A stretch of DNA of 64,000 bases from Buchananella hordeovulneris (GCF_001907235.1 NZ_MQVS01000007.1:1-64000), one strand, 5' to 3'. Positions 26,501-35,080 are shown, counted from the stretch's first letter. Made by a program: numbers and translations. The notes: generated by a model from the letters alone, not told the origin.

Positions 26501-29349
26501 TCACCGTCAGCTACAACGAGCGCGGGCAGTATGAAGCCAAGATCGGTGCCGCAGAAGGCTCGGTTGCCCAGGTGCTGAACGGCGGGCAGCCGCTGCCGGC
26601 CGGCACCTACTCCGCGTGGGCCTACATCGCCATGGACCCGACCGTCGGGGGGCGCCCCGTGGCCGTGTCCGTCACCGGTCAGGGCGTGAAGGCCACCAAG
26701 TACCAGCCTGTCGTCGCGGGTGTGCCCACGACGCAGATCACGCAAACCACCACGAAGAACGCCACCGCGTCGGACCAGAAGTTCCGCTTCTACCACCAGC
26801 GGGTGCGCGTGACCTTCAAGGTCGAGACCCCGACCGCGGTCACCTTCAAGGTGGCGGCCGGGGCCGGGCAGGTGCCGGTGCTGGTTGACGACCTGCGCAT
26901 CGTGAAGTTCACGGAACCCAACGACCCCCAGCCGACCGACCAGACCGTGCTGTTCGAGGACTTCGAGCACACCGACACCGGTTACTGGCCGTTCGTCACG
27001 GGCCCCGCGCAGGGGGGCGACGCCCGCACGCAGCTGGCGCGCAAGAACCCGCCCTTCACCCAGAAGGGCTGGAACCCGGGCAACTACGGGCCGGACGGCA
27101 AGTTGATTGACGACGTGTGGGCGGGCGACTGGTCGCTGCGCTTGCACGAGGAGAACACTGGCCTGGTGCTGAAGACCACCCCGCAGTCCATGCCGTTCAC
27201 GCCGGGACACCGCTACCGCGTGTCCTTCGAGTACCAAAACGGGCTCGACGGAATGTACAACGTGGTGCTCGGCTACGACTCGCTGCGCGCGGGTGCCGAC
27301 CCGGCCAACACCGTGGTGACTTCCATCCCGGTGCCGGCCCGGCACACGACCGAAACCTTCACGCACGAGTTCGTCGCGGGCAACTGTGGTGCCTACTGGC
27401 TGGGGGTGAGCTCCGACGGTTCGGCCCGCAAGCAGGGCGACTTCGCGATCGACAACCTGCGAGTGGAAGACCTGGGACGTTCCGCTGACGAGCTGCCCGG
27501 TTGCGCCGCGGCTGACATCCTGCTGCCGCAGGGGCGGAGCACCTACACCGGGGGAGAAGCAGCCCCGATCTTCACCGCGATCACCAACAACGAAGCGGCC
27601 GCCATCACCGACGTCGTCCACACCCTGGCGGTGCCGGAAGGCTGGACCGTGGTGCCCGCGGATGACCCGCAGTACCCGGTGCGGGTGGCGAGCCTGGCGC
27701 CGGGGGCCACGTCCTACGCGGCGTGGACGATCACCCCGCCGGTCGTCCCGAGTAACACGGAGGTCACTGCCCGGGCCACCTACCAGTTCGACGGCAAGTC
27801 CCGGTCGGTGGAGGCCAGTTCGACCTTGACGGTGCTGCGCGGGCTGCAGGGCGGCATCAACTACCTGTCGGATCTGCCGTTCTTGCGGTCGACCAACGGG
27901 TGGGGACCGGTCGAGCGGGATCAGTCCAACGGGGAGCAGGCGCTAAACGACGGTTTGCCGATCGTCATCGGTGACAACGTTGCCTACCCCAAGGGCTTGG
28001 GCACGCACGCCAACTCGTCCATTGAGTTCGACTTGGCGGGCAAGTGTGAGGCGTTCACCGCGCACGTGGGTCTGGCTGATGTCCAGCAGGGCCGTGGCCG
28101 CGTGGGCTTTGAGGTGTGGGGCGACGGGCAGAAGTTGGCCGAGTCCCCGGTCATTGCCCGCAAGGTGACGCACAACTTCAACGTCGACATCACCGGTGTG
28201 CGGACGCTGCGGTTGGTCGTCAACGACGGTGGTAACGGGATTGGCAACGACCACGGTAACTGGGGTGACGCCAAGGTGACGTGTGGGGCGGCCACGCCGA
28301 GTCCGACGCCCACGGCGACTGCCACGCCGAGTCCGACGCCCACGGCGACTGCCACGCCGAGTCCGACGCCCACGGCGACCGCGACGCCGAGTCCGACTGT
28401 CACGCCGACTCCGACTGTCACGCCCACGGAGCCACCGGCAGACCAGCCCAAGGTGGACCGAGTCTCTGGCCGCAACCGGGTGCTGACTGCCCTGGAGGCC
28501 ATGAAGAGCGGCAACTACCGCAGCGATGTGGTGGTGTTGGCGACTGCGTCGTCGTTCGCCGACGCCCTGGCCGCCACCCCGTTGGCGGATGCGCTGGATG
28601 CCCCGGTGTTGTTGACCGGCGGTAAGCAGCTCGAGCGGGAGGTCGCCACGGCCTTGGCCGATGGCGGCAAGACCAAGGTTGTCATTGCCGGTGGTACCGG
28701 TTCGGTATCCGCCCGCGTGGAGGCCGACCTGAAGAAGGCCGGATTCCAGGTCGAACGGCACGCCGGCAAGTCCCGGTACGAGACCTCGCTGGCCCTAGCC
28801 AAGGCGGCGCTGGCTGTCGACCCAGCCGCACGGGTGCTGGTGGCTGATGGCGTTGACTACGCTGACGCTCTGGCGGCCGGTGGTGCCGCTAACCGGGCTG
28901 ACGCCGTCCTTGTCCTAACGGACAAGGGCAAGATGCCGCGGGCGACAGAGGAGTTCATCGTCGCCGGGATGCGTACTCGCTCGATCGTCACGGTGGGGGG
29001 CAACGCCCGCAAGGCTGCCACCGACATGGGGCTGGTGCCGGGAGTGACGTTCCAGGCGATTGTTGGCCGGGATCGGTACGCCACCGCTGCCGCGTTGGCT
29101 GATGCCTTCGGGAAGGATGTCGAGCAGATCGTGGTGGCCTCGGGTTCCAACTTCCCGGACGCCTTGGCTGGTGGCGCGCTGTCCAACCAGCGTGCGGGTG
29201 TGCTCCTGCTGACCCCGGCGGGCAAACTGGCCCCGGCGGCCGCCAAGTTCCTGGCGGACCGGCAGAGCGTCAAGCACATCACCATCGTGGGTGGGACCGC
29301 GTCGGTGAGTGAGGCAATCAAGGCTGAGCTTGAGAAGCTGCTCAAGTAG
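23569..29349 (+). CDS. Secreted GH101 endo-alpha-N-acetylgalactosaminidase with CWB2 repeats
   Basis: The 1926-residue protein begins with a Sec signal peptide. Next come an acidic low-complexity stretch, an F5/8-type discoidin region (about 85-245), a galactose-mutarotase-like and GH101 catalytic region (about 260-980), further beta-sandwich modules, an NPCBM module (about 1424-1570), a TPSPTPTA linker and three cell-wall-binding type 2 repeats (about 1627-1926). GH101 enzymes cut O-linked Gal-GalNAc from mucin-type glycoproteins. By alignment with known members, Asp700 (LYIDVFYD) should be the nucleophile and Glu726 (GSEWADKFE) the acid/base. They are 26 residues apart, closer than in the pneumococcal and bifidobacterial enzymes. 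The start at 23569 has GAGGGAG upstream. It is a single-gene unit and a likely host-interaction factor. Confidence 0.92.
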   Translation: MSLARHVRLLAGSASLALAASAALVPVAYATPDTDDQSTPAVVETTTPEGEATEAEAETSAPAEEVAAPEEAPQATAVNPAAVTYHKIPHTELTVVSADSEELTGEGTNGRKELVADGDPATYWHTRWQGTKDPMPHELVVQVGQNGKENIGKIDIVPRQGNGSGRAHEFEVYATNDADPASAQWQQVATGQWEEDYARRFETRSIELANPVTAKFLKFKVLSAWGGFEGYNETVSSMGEFEVYTQTGSPDVPPPPPAGPSDPVETFTIASDNLTVTLDSRFPQVRSYRLSGSNAEVLGRVGNPIQAFRINGQDRVATVGEVNKAPNRATYPVTFADLAGVSFNVVVTVDGDEVEYKIDNIVAPAENPLHMVEIPGLDIVSVSSAQQGAKLATAISSVDRATLGRSDTFLDITAASAPRREQGAIYAFANTDAVAVALETNAIYDNNDAQGNQIAEKDNHRWFYSVRAEGDAKVGAIRPGAFTYQSANAREGLATHSKYGTMTEPAPYVKLKFTGDKNADSTIDWQDAAIAFRAIEIKGLGWDKVKDTVITRIPFNIVSQATHPFLKTLDDTKRIGLATDNLGQQVMLKGYQAEGHDSAHPDYADNYNFRAGGLEDIKTLANEAVNYNASIGVHVNVTEQYSEAKNFGNTPFFADRPGWNWMNQAWIIDGRADLGTGEVLRRFQQFRDEAPANLDWLYIDVFYDSGWKADRLARELNKQGWRVGSEWADKFERYSMWSHWANDENYGGTGNKGLTSQIIRFIDNHSKDNFNPHPVLGYSQIKDFEGWTGHVNWNDFYLNIWENNLPVKFLQQSAIMKWDDAAGQITFENGTVARGQSGMTGRFNSGSGTTFTYDGAQVLNGQTYLLPWKDNGTEEGQDRLYHFNPAGGQTTWTLTNAWRGQTSLALYKLTNQGRVKVTDLPVDGGNVTITAEANQPYVLYPSSKVLDAQQPRWGQSSLIADPGFNAGNLEAYQTTGDVTVSYNERGQYEAKIGAAEGSVAQVLNGGQPLPAGTYSAWAYIAMDPTVGGRPVAVSVTGQGVKATKYQPVVAGVPTTQITQTTTKNATASDQKFRFYHQRVRVTFKVETPTAVTFKVAAGAGQVPVLVDDLRIVKFTEPNDPQPTDQTVLFEDFEHTDTGYWPFVTGPAQGGDARTQLARKNPPFTQKGWNPGNYGPDGKLIDDVWAGDWSLRLHEENTGLVLKTTPQSMPFTPGHRYRVSFEYQNGLDGMYNVVLGYDSLRAGADPANTVVTSIPVPARHTTETFTHEFVAGNCGAYWLGVSSDGSARKQGDFAIDNLRVEDLGRSADELPGCAAADILLPQGRSTYTGGEAAPIFTAITNNEAAAITDVVHTLAVPEGWTVVPADDPQYPVRVASLAPGATSYAAWTITPPVVPSNTEVTARATYQFDGKSRSVEASSTLTVLRGLQGGINYLSDLPFLRSTNGWGPVERDQSNGEQALNDGLPIVIGDNVAYPKGLGTHANSSIEFDLAGKCEAFTAHVGLADVQQGRGRVGFEVWGDGQKLAESPVIARKVTHNFNVDITGVRTLRLVVNDGGNGIGNDHGNWGDAKVTCGAATPSPTPTATATPSPTPTATATPSPTPTATATPSPTVTPTPTVTPTEPPADQPKVDRVSGRNRVLTALEAMKSGNYRSDVVVLATASSFADALAATPLADALDAPVLLTGGKQLEREVATALADGGKTKVVIAGGTGSVSARVEADLKKAGFQVERHAGKSRYETSLALAKAALAVDPAARVLVADGVDYADALAAGGAANRADAVLVLTDKGKMPRATEEFIVAGMRTRSIVTVGGNARKAATDMGLVPGVTFQAIVGRDRYATAAALADAFGKDVEQIVVASGSNFPDALAGGALSNQRAGVLLLTPAGKLAPAAAKFLADRQSVKHITIVGGTASVSEAIKAELEKLLK
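28291..28398 (+). repeat. 30-bp tandem repeat in the Pro/Thr linker
   Basis: A 30-base unit is repeated three times almost perfectly (28291-28380), with a fourth partial copy. It encodes ATPSPTPTAT units of the linker between the NPCBM module and the wall-binding repeats. Because the unit is a multiple of three, copy-number change would alter linker length without a frameshift. Confidence 0.9.
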
Positions 29350-29364
29350 CGCCTGAGTCAGGCG

Positions 29365-29393
29365 GGGGCGCGGTGCAGTTGGCACCGCGCCCC
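29365..29393 (+). terminator. Probable terminator of the GH101 gene
   Basis: A perfect 12-bp stem (GGGGCGCGGTGC and complement) with a five-base loop starts 15 bases after the stop codon. Only a weak T-containing tail follows, so efficiency is uncertain. Confidence 0.65.
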
Positions 29394-29565
29394 TGTCATG
29401 TCTACACAGCTAGTCAGCCGCCCAGGTCGCAGGCAAACAAGCCCCCGATTTATCGCGGCAGGCCGGACGGCGGTAGGGATGGGGCGAAGACCTGGTGCCC
29501 GTCGCTGTCCGGCCTGCCGCCTGCCCCGTCGCTGTCCGGCCTGCCGCAGCGACCCCACGCGCACT

Positions 29566-29631
29566 CCAGTTGTCACCAGGGCAGGGTGATCTGGTGTCTG
29601 CCCGACATACAACCGCCCTGGTGACAACTGG
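29566..29631. repeat. 66-bp dyad repeat, copy 4
   Basis: With flanking GCACT/AGTGC the outer inverted repeat is a perfect 22 bp (GCACTCCAGTTGTCACCAGG and two further bases). The inner hairpin is degraded. It sits between the convergent GH101 and peptidase genes. Confidence 0.92.
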
Positions 29632-29784
29632 AGTGCGCCGACTGCTAGCAGGATGGGAGGAGGAGCGAAAGGGGCCTCCAAGACTGGCGCAGCGACGGCC
29701 GAGCCCCGCGGCTCGCCCGGTGTCCCCCAGGGACTTAGCCTGCGCGGCGAAGCCGCGGGCCCGAGCCTGGCGGCTCGCCCGGCG

Positions 29785-30504
29785 TTACCAGCCCAACAAT
29801 GCCAACACCGCAGTCACTAGGCAGCCGCCGGCGATGACTACGAATAGCCCCGCCCACAACTGGGCGGGTATCCCAGTGGTTGCCCGCAAATAGGCGGCGT
29901 CGTTGCCGCCAGCGGTGCGCTGCACTAGGCGCCACAGTGCCAAAGTGTCCCGAGTCCCGCCCACCAACAGCAGGGCGGACAATGCAACCAAGGCAGGCCA
30001 AGACACCTGCGGGTTATGCAGCCAGTCCAGGGACGATAACCCCAACCAGCGCAGCAATTGTGGCCCAAATGGGGAGAAAACTGCGGCAACAACTGTAAGT
30101 ACCCCCGCCACCAGGAACGTGAACAGCGAACGGGCCAACACAAGCACTAGGAAAGAAGCGGCCGCCACAATGCTCCATCCCCAGGCGGGATTGTGGGCCA
30201 GGGTTGGGGTGGCAAGCGCCAAGGCCCCGAGAGCCACCGGTGTTGGATACCCCGCCAGCAAGGCAATGACGCGCGAGAGCTTCCCGCGGGCGCTTCGTTC
30301 CACTTGGGAGATGGTCTCCCCGGAGGAATCGAGCCGCACCCTAATGCCCGAGACAGGAGAACCAGTGAGGAGGCTAAATATTGCGTGGCCCGCCTCATGG
30401 AAGGTGGTGACCAGCAGCCGAGTTATGCGCCAGGTCGGCGGGCTGAGCGCCAACGCACTGCCGACGAGGGCCGCCGTCCACATCACGACCACGGTTTTGT
30501 CCAT
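29785..30504 (-). CDS. M50B-like membrane metalloprotease
   Basis: The 239-residue protein is strongly hydrophobic, with about six membrane helices. HEAGH (His36, Glu37, His40) lies at the end of the first helical region, the zinc-binding motif of M50-type site-2 proteases. It resembles the actinobacterial M50B-like family, whose substrates are unknown. The later Asp ligand is not clear to me; GGTRDTLALWRL near residue 175 is a candidate. The ATG at 30504 is divergent from the hydrolase gene at 30630. Confidence 0.78.
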   Translation of the reverse strand: MDKTVVVMWTAALVGSALALSPPTWRITRLLVTTFHEAGHAIFSLLTGSPVSGIRVRLDSSGETISQVERSARGKLSRVIALLAGYPTPVALGALALATPTLAHNPAWGWSIVAAASFLVLVLARSLFTFLVAGVLTVVAAVFSPFGPQLLRWLGLSSLDWLHNPQVSWPALVALSALLLVGGTRDTLALWRLVQRTAGGNDAAYLRATTGIPAQLWAGLFVVIAGGCLVTAVLALLGW

Positions 30505-30629
30505 GGGCTCGACAATACGTCGCTATCTCGGCACCGGCAGGCACCGCCAGACCCTGGGCACTGTTTTGACCTAGACTGCCGGGCGGATTGTTGCCGCTTA
30601 GCGCCGAGACCCGCCGGGAGGATTTGCTT

Positions 30630-32027
30630 GTGCGTATTGGTGAGTTGAGTGTCGTGGCGCTGACCGCGCTGCTGCTGGTGCTGGTCGTGTGGTGGCCCGC
30701 CCGCACTGCGGGCCGCCTGCGGGCAACTCAGACACTGGTTGCGGTAACTGCGGTGGTGCTGTTGGCGCACACTTTCCTCGAATTCCCACGATTCTTACTG
30801 TTGCCCGCGGTGGCTGTGTTCGCGGTGCTGGCGGCGGTGAGCTGGCGACGAGCTGCACGGCCGGGCGTGCGACGCGGCGGTGGGCGGCGGTGGGCCCGTA
30901 TCCTGCGGCGCCTGGCCGCAAGTTTGGGTGGACTCGTGCCGGTGGCGGTCAGTGGGGTGGCGGCCTGGGCGCTGCCGGTTTTCGCGGTGCCCGCGCCCAC
31001 CGGGCCGTACGCGGTGGGCGCGCACAGTGTGCTGTTCCTCGACAACGGGCGGGTTGAATCGCGGGTCACCGACGCCAAGGTCGCGCGCAGCGTGCCCGCC
31101 ACCATCTGGTATCCAGCGGAATCGGCCGACGGGCGGCCCGCAGTAGGTTACGATCCGCAAGTTGTGGGGGCGCTGACCACCGAACTGGGAGTGCCAGGGC
31201 TAGTTTTCGACTATCTGCCGCGCATCAACACGCATACCTTCGCGGAGCTGCCGCCCGCTGCAGGCAAGTTCCCCGTGCTGCTCTACTCGCCCGGTTTCGG
31301 ATCTACCCGGAACGAGAACATGGCTGTTGTCAGTGACCTGGTGAGCCATGGTTACGTGGTGGTGGGGATGGATCACCCGGGCACGTCAGCTGTCGTGTCA
31401 GTGCAAAATGGTGAGGAAGTGTTGGCCGATTGGCAGACAGCGTTTGGGCCGCGTGAAGAAATAGCGGAGCTGTCGACACAACAGATTGCGGAGCGGGCGC
31501 AGGATGTCGTGCTCGTGCTGGATTCCCTGGCGGAAACTACCCTGGGTGACCATCTGGACCTCGAAACGGTCGGTATTTTTGGGTTTTCTTACGGGGGAGC
31601 GACCGCGGCTCAGGTCCTATATTCGGACCCGCGGGTGCGGGCGGCGGTAAATCTGGATGGTTCCTACTGGGGGCCGGTGGCGCAGCAGGGGGTGAGCAAA
31701 CCGCTGTTGCATTTTCGGTTCGACCCGGATTCGCTGCCGTCGCGGTACGCGAAAATCGCTGAAAGTGAGCAACAGGTGATTGACCGGGTGCGACAATTGA
31801 GTGGTCCAAACTATCAGGTGGCGATGGTGGAAAATGCCATGCATCTGAACTACAACGACACGTTGGCTATCGCCCCCATCGTGGGTGACGGTCTATCTCC
31901 CGCGCGTAGCGCTGACTTGCTACGTCGGCATATTCGCGACTACTTCGATCACCATCTACGCGGTGAGCAGCTGCAGTTAGTGGGCCAGACCTTGCCTGAG
32001 TTTCCCGAAATACTTTGGGAAGACTAG
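30630..32027 (+). CDS. Membrane-anchored alpha/beta hydrolase, PAF-acetylhydrolase-like
   Basis: This 465-residue protein has an N-terminal membrane region of about four helices, then a secreted or periplasmic-side alpha/beta hydrolase domain. The nucleophile elbow is GFSYGG with Ser320. An oxyanion-side segment YSPGFGSTRNENM and a late His (ENAMHLNYND) are visible. The organisation fits the platelet-activating-factor acetylhydrolase isoform II family of bacterial esterases. The start GTG at 30630 has GGGAGGA seven bases upstream, and an upstream TTG at 30588 lacks one. The end overlaps the convergent aldo-keto reductase by four bases. The substrate is unknown. Confidence 0.8.
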   Translation: MRIGELSVVALTALLLVLVVWWPARTAGRLRATQTLVAVTAVVLLAHTFLEFPRFLLLPAVAVFAVLAAVSWRRAARPGVRRGGGRRWARILRRLAASLGGLVPVAVSGVAAWALPVFAVPAPTGPYAVGAHSVLFLDNGRVESRVTDAKVARSVPATIWYPAESADGRPAVGYDPQVVGALTTELGVPGLVFDYLPRINTHTFAELPPAAGKFPVLLYSPGFGSTRNENMAVVSDLVSHGYVVVGMDHPGTSAVVSVQNGEEVLADWQTAFGPREEIAELSTQQIAERAQDVVLVLDSLAETTLGDHLDLETVGIFGFSYGGATAAQVLYSDPRVRAAVNLDGSYWGPVAQQGVSKPLLHFRFDPDSLPSRYAKIAESEQQVIDRVRQLSGPNYQVAMVENAMHLNYNDTLAIAPIVGDGLSPARSADLLRRHIRDYFDHHLRGEQLQLVGQTLPEFPEILWED

Positions 32028-32866
32028 AAGGTAATTACGTCGCTTGGATTGGCGCCGAGTCGGCCGGCCTCGCCGCGGTCCAGACCAGCCAGAGCGGCAA
32101 TATCGGCCTCGGTCAACAACGGCGCCACCTGCAGGGCCGCGAGATTCTCCATCGTGCGCTGTTGCGAAGTCGACTTGGGGATTACCACCCGGCCCGCACG
32201 CAGATGCCAGGCGATGACCACCTGTGCGGGGGTAGCCGCCAATCGCTTTGCGATATCGGTGATCACGCTGTCCGCCAGGCAAGCTCCGCGGGCAATCGGA
32301 GACCACGCCTCGACCGTCACCCCAAGCTCGGCACACAGCGAAACCACTTCCTGGTTGCCGAAGTAGGGGTGTAGTTCGACCTGGTTAAGGGCAGGCAAGT
32401 GGCGGGCTGTCGGCAGGATCTCCGCGAAATGCTCCGCATGGAAATTGCACACCCCAATGTCGCGGGCCAAGCCTGCGTCCTTGAATTCCTCCATCACTGC
32501 CCACGTCTCAGCCAGGGGCCAGCGCTCCGGCACCGGCCAATGCACCAAAAACAGGTCGACGTAACTGGTGCCCAGCTCATGCAGCGACTGCCGGAAAGAT
32601 GTACGGGCATCGTCGGGCGCGTGGAACCCATTATTGAGCTTGGTGGTGAGGAAAAGCTCGGAACGCGGCAAATCAGACGCTGCCAGCACTTCCCCGATAA
32701 GACCCTCGTTGCCGTACATCTGCGCCGTATCCAGGTGACGATGGCCGAGCTGCAAAGCCGTGGATAACGCATCGTGTCCCTGTTGCCCAGTGAGCTTGTA
32801 AGTCCCAAATCCTAACTGCGGGATTCGCGCCCCGGACGGTAACGGCAAGGAAGGTAGCTGTTCCAT
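32024..32866 (-). CDS. Aldo/keto reductase (2,5-diketo-gluconate reductase type)
   Basis: The 280-residue TIM-barrel enzyme has the complete catalytic tetrad Asp46, Tyr51, Lys76 and His109 and the C-terminal NADPH-binding segment VVIPKSTSQQRTMEN. It should reduce carbonyls with NADPH in the cytoplasm. The substrate cannot be inferred. It is the last gene of a minus-strand series (RlmC, rhodanese, GNAT, this gene). The start ATG lies 37 bases after the GNAT stop and has only a weak ribosome binding site. Confidence 0.9.
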   Translation of the reverse strand: MEQLPSLPLPSGARIPQLGFGTYKLTGQQGHDALSTALQLGHRHLDTAQMYGNEGLIGEVLAASDLPRSELFLTTKLNNGFHAPDDARTSFRQSLHELGTSYVDLFLVHWPVPERWPLAETWAVMEEFKDAGLARDIGVCNFHAEHFAEILPTARHLPALNQVELHPYFGNQEVVSLCAELGVTVEAWSPIARGACLADSVITDIAKRLAATPAQVVIAWHLRAGRVVIPKSTSQQRTMENLAALQVAPLLTEADIAALAGLDRGEAGRLGANPSDVITF

Positions 32867-32903
32867 ATCATGAGGCTACTGCACGAGGCGGGGCTGCGCC
32901 GCT

Positions 32904-33347
32904 TCACGCCCCAGATGAATGCCGGTACACGTTCGTCTGGCGGGCGGCAAACCCACACCGCACGTAGAGGCGATTGGCGGCCTCGCGGGAGGGGCGGGAC
33001 GTCAAGTCCACTGTCCGGCACCCCAAAGAGTGGGCGTGGGAGACGGCCGCAGCCACCAGCGCTGCGCCCGCGCCTTGGCCCCGGGCCGCCTCGTCGACGA
33101 CGACGTCCTCCACCCAGGCGCGCAGTCCGGTTGGGATCCGGAAAGTCGCCAACGACAGCATGCCCAAGGCGCGGTGAGCGGAGTCGTCGTCGGACCGGAA
33201 CACGAAGAGAAAAACTCCCGGCTGGGAGACGACTTCCCCCCACTCCTGCGTACTCAAAGCAGTCGCGGAGCGCGACAACTGTGGCAACAAGCCATTCAGT
33301 TCCGCCGCCAGCTCGTCGCCTACCTCGCTAATCAGTTCCACTGCCAT
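32904..33347 (-). CDS. GNAT-family N-acetyltransferase
   Basis: This 147-residue single-domain protein has the acetyl-CoA-binding motif A (EDVVVDEAARGQGAGAALV) and the C-terminal RLYVRCGFAARQTNVYR element of GNAT enzymes. The acceptor is unknown. It starts at an ATG preceded by GAGGAGCAGG. It is separated from the rhodanese gene upstream by a hairpin terminator, so it and the aldo-keto reductase may form their own unit. Confidence 0.88.
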   Translation of the reverse strand: MAVELISEVGDELAAELNGLLPQLSRSATALSTQEWGEVVSQPGVFLFVFRSDDDSAHRALGMLSLATFRIPTGLRAWVEDVVVDEAARGQGAGAALVAAAVSHAHSLGCRTVDLTSRPSREAANRLYVRCGFAARQTNVYRHSSGA

Positions 33348-33384
33348 ACCTGCTCCTCACTCGGTCATGTACCACCTGAACGAT

Positions 33385-33427
33385 AAAACGCCCGGTGGCT
33401 CGCGGGAAGACCCCGCGGCACCGGGCG
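33385..33427 (-). terminator. Intrinsic terminator of the rhodanese gene
   Basis: On the minus strand a long stem (CGCCCGGTG at 33389-33397 with CACCGGGCG at 33419-33427, extended inward by GCGGG/CCCGC) is followed by TTTTATC. It lies just after the rhodanese stop. Confidence 0.85.
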
Positions 33428-33440
33428 GTCGTTTTTCAGG

Positions 33441-33935
33441 TCAGTCGGTGATGAGTTGCCCGGGCCAGGCCCCGACACCGCCCGCTAGCCCCACGGTTTG
33501 GGTGATGCCCTCAGCCCGCAGCACCTCTATCGCGGTGCGGGACCGGTTGCCTGAACGGCAGTAGACGGCGTAAAGGCCTGCCGGATCCAACTCCTTGACC
33601 TGCGACATGAAGTCAGGGGCGGTCAGGTCCAGGTTGTGCGCACCCGGGATGTGGCCTTGCGCGAATTCGTCGGGCGTGCGCACATCGAGAATCTGCGCGC
33701 CTGCATCAATCGCGGCCGCGAAGGTATCTGCCGCCACATGATCGCCAGTCCACTCGATGCCTGCTCCCGCCGGGGGCGGGGTAGAGGTCGCCAGTGGGTC
33801 GGCTGAGCCGACCGTGACAATCTCCGACGAGACGTACGCATTTTGGGTAACCGTATCCTGGCCGCTACAAGCAGCCACCGTCACCACCACTGTTGCCACA
33901 TACAAGGCGCGTCCCAACCTGCTCATGGGGCTCAT
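33441..33935 (-). CDS. Rhodanese-like lipoprotein
   Basis: The 164-residue product has a lipoprotein signal (VAAC, Cys23), a Thr/Pro/Gly-rich linker and one rhodanese domain with the active-site loop CRSGNRSRT (Cys126). It should face the outside of the membrane, where it could transfer sulfane sulfur or act on thiols. The start is either ATG 33935 or ATG 33926, and neither has a good ribosome binding site. The frame remains open further upstream inside the neighbouring gene, which I treat as a shadow. It is 32 bases after the RlmC gene and may be co-transcribed with it. Confidence 0.85.
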   Translation of the reverse strand: MSPMSRLGRALYVATVVVTVAACSGQDTVTQNAYVSSEIVTVGSADPLATSTPPPAGAGIEWTGDHVAADTFAAAIDAGAQILDVRTPDEFAQGHIPGAHNLDLTAPDFMSQVKELDPAGLYAVYCRSGNRSRTAIEVLRAEGITQTVGLAGGVGAWPGQLITD

Positions 33936-33967
33936 TGTGCCGCGCCCGGCCACTGAGCAAAAATCGG

Positions 33968-35080
33968 CTACTTCCGGGTCAGCTCCACCAATACCTCGGC
34001 GTGGTCCGTGTGGGGGAACATGTCGAACACGCGTCCGCGGCGTGGAATCCAATCGGGTAACGCGGCTAAATCGGAGGCCAGCGATAAAGGATTGCAGGAC
34101 GAATAAAGCAACGTGTCGGCGGAAGAAGTTGCCAGCCAATCGCTCATCAGCTGGCCGATGCCCCGCCGTGGGGGATTGACCACCACGGCCTCCGCGGAGG
34201 CGTCGTTGACGGGCAGTGTTGTCAGATCCGCCACCGAGAAAACCGCGGAACTTCCGGCTTCCCTGGCAGCGGTACGGGCGGAGGCGATAGATGCCGCAGA
34301 CACGTCAATTCCCGACACCCGGCTGGTGCCTGCCGCCGCACAATGCAACGCAAACCCGCCCATGCCGCAAAATAAATCCAACACTGATTGCGGTGCGCGG
34401 GCGGCCAGCCAGGCGGCTGCTTGCCGATAGAGGGAGCCCGCTACAACCGAATTAGTTTGCACAAAACTGCCGGGGTGAGCGTAGAGACGCACGTCACCAA
34501 CAGTCATCGGTAAGGTCGATTGCTCAGTGAGCAATATCTCCTCCGGGCCTGTTGGCAATGCCACATGCTGCGGTAGAAAGTTCGCGCTGACTACTCGGAC
34601 CGCGGGCGCTGTTGTTTGCAGGTCGGCAACAGCGTGTCGCAAGGCGGGCAAACGTTGCTTGCTGCGCAGCACGAAGCGTGCCATTACGTGCCCGTCGTCG
34701 CCCACCGTAAGTAAGACGTTCTTTAGCTCGCCACGGCGAGCGGGAACCGAATACGGGGTGAGGTTGGCCTGGTGGATCACAGACTTTATCGGCGGCAACA
34801 CCGCCAGCAGCCGCCGGTCGGTGATGGGGCAGCGCGACAGGTCCACCCCGGTCTGGTCACTCCCCAGGATTCCTAATTTGGGGGAGCGTGAACTGCCTGA
34901 GACCACCAGTTTGATGCTCGTGCGAAAACCGGTCGGTGGCGAGGCGTACGGGGCAAGCCACTCCAACGGGGGGAGAAGGGCGCTTACCCGGGCGGCTTTA
35001 GCTGCGAGTTGCTGCCGGTAGGGCACGGGCAGCGCGGAGCAGGAGACGCAGGCGCGGGTGTCGAAGTATGTGCAGCGCAC
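33968..35080 (-). CDS. rlmC: 23S rRNA (uracil-C5)-methyltransferase RlmC
   Basis: This 370-residue SAM-dependent RNA methyltransferase carries the RlmC/RumB pattern. The 4Fe-4S cysteines are Cys3, Cys11, Cys14 and Cys84, at positions that closely match the E. coli enzyme. It has the SAM-binding motif DLFCGMGGFALHCA, the NPPRRG element and the catalytic Cys329 in SSCNP. No TRAM domain precedes it, which separates it from RlmD and TrmA types. It modifies U747-type uridine in 23S rRNA. The start is GTG. Confidence 0.9.
   Translation of the reverse strand: MRCTYFDTRACVSCSALPVPYRQQLAAKAARVSALLPPLEWLAPYASPPTGFRTSIKLVVSGSSRSPKLGILGSDQTGVDLSRCPITDRRLLAVLPPIKSVIHQANLTPYSVPARRGELKNVLLTVGDDGHVMARFVLRSKQRLPALRHAVADLQTTAPAVRVVSANFLPQHVALPTGPEEILLTEQSTLPMTVGDVRLYAHPGSFVQTNSVVAGSLYRQAAAWLAARAPQSVLDLFCGMGGFALHCAAAGTSRVSGIDVSAASIASARTAAREAGSSAVFSVADLTTLPVNDASAEAVVVNPPRRGIGQLMSDWLATSSADTLLYSSCNPLSLASDLAALPDWIPRRGRVFDMFPHTDHAEVLVELTRK

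Larger units (their letters stand above)
29350..29784. other. Gene-free gap between convergent genes
   Basis: The gap holds the GH101 terminator, a short direct duplication (CGTCGCTGTCCGGCCTGCCG twice near 29501-29546), the 66-bp dyad copy 4, and a run of small hairpins beside the peptidase stop: CGAGCC/GGCTCG at 29700-29715 and again at 29762-29777, and GCGGC/GCCGC at 29744-29756. No gene is supported. Confidence 0.7.

Noticed and set aside
25024-27621. Minus-strand open frame of 865 codons opposite the GH101 gene
   Set aside because: It is a shadow of the recognised GH101 coding frame. It has no domain signature or ribosome binding site.
33936-34139. Longer N-terminus for the rhodanese gene
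   Set aside because: The extra residues overlap the end of rlmC and are followed by a clear lipoprotein signal that must be at the N-terminus to work.
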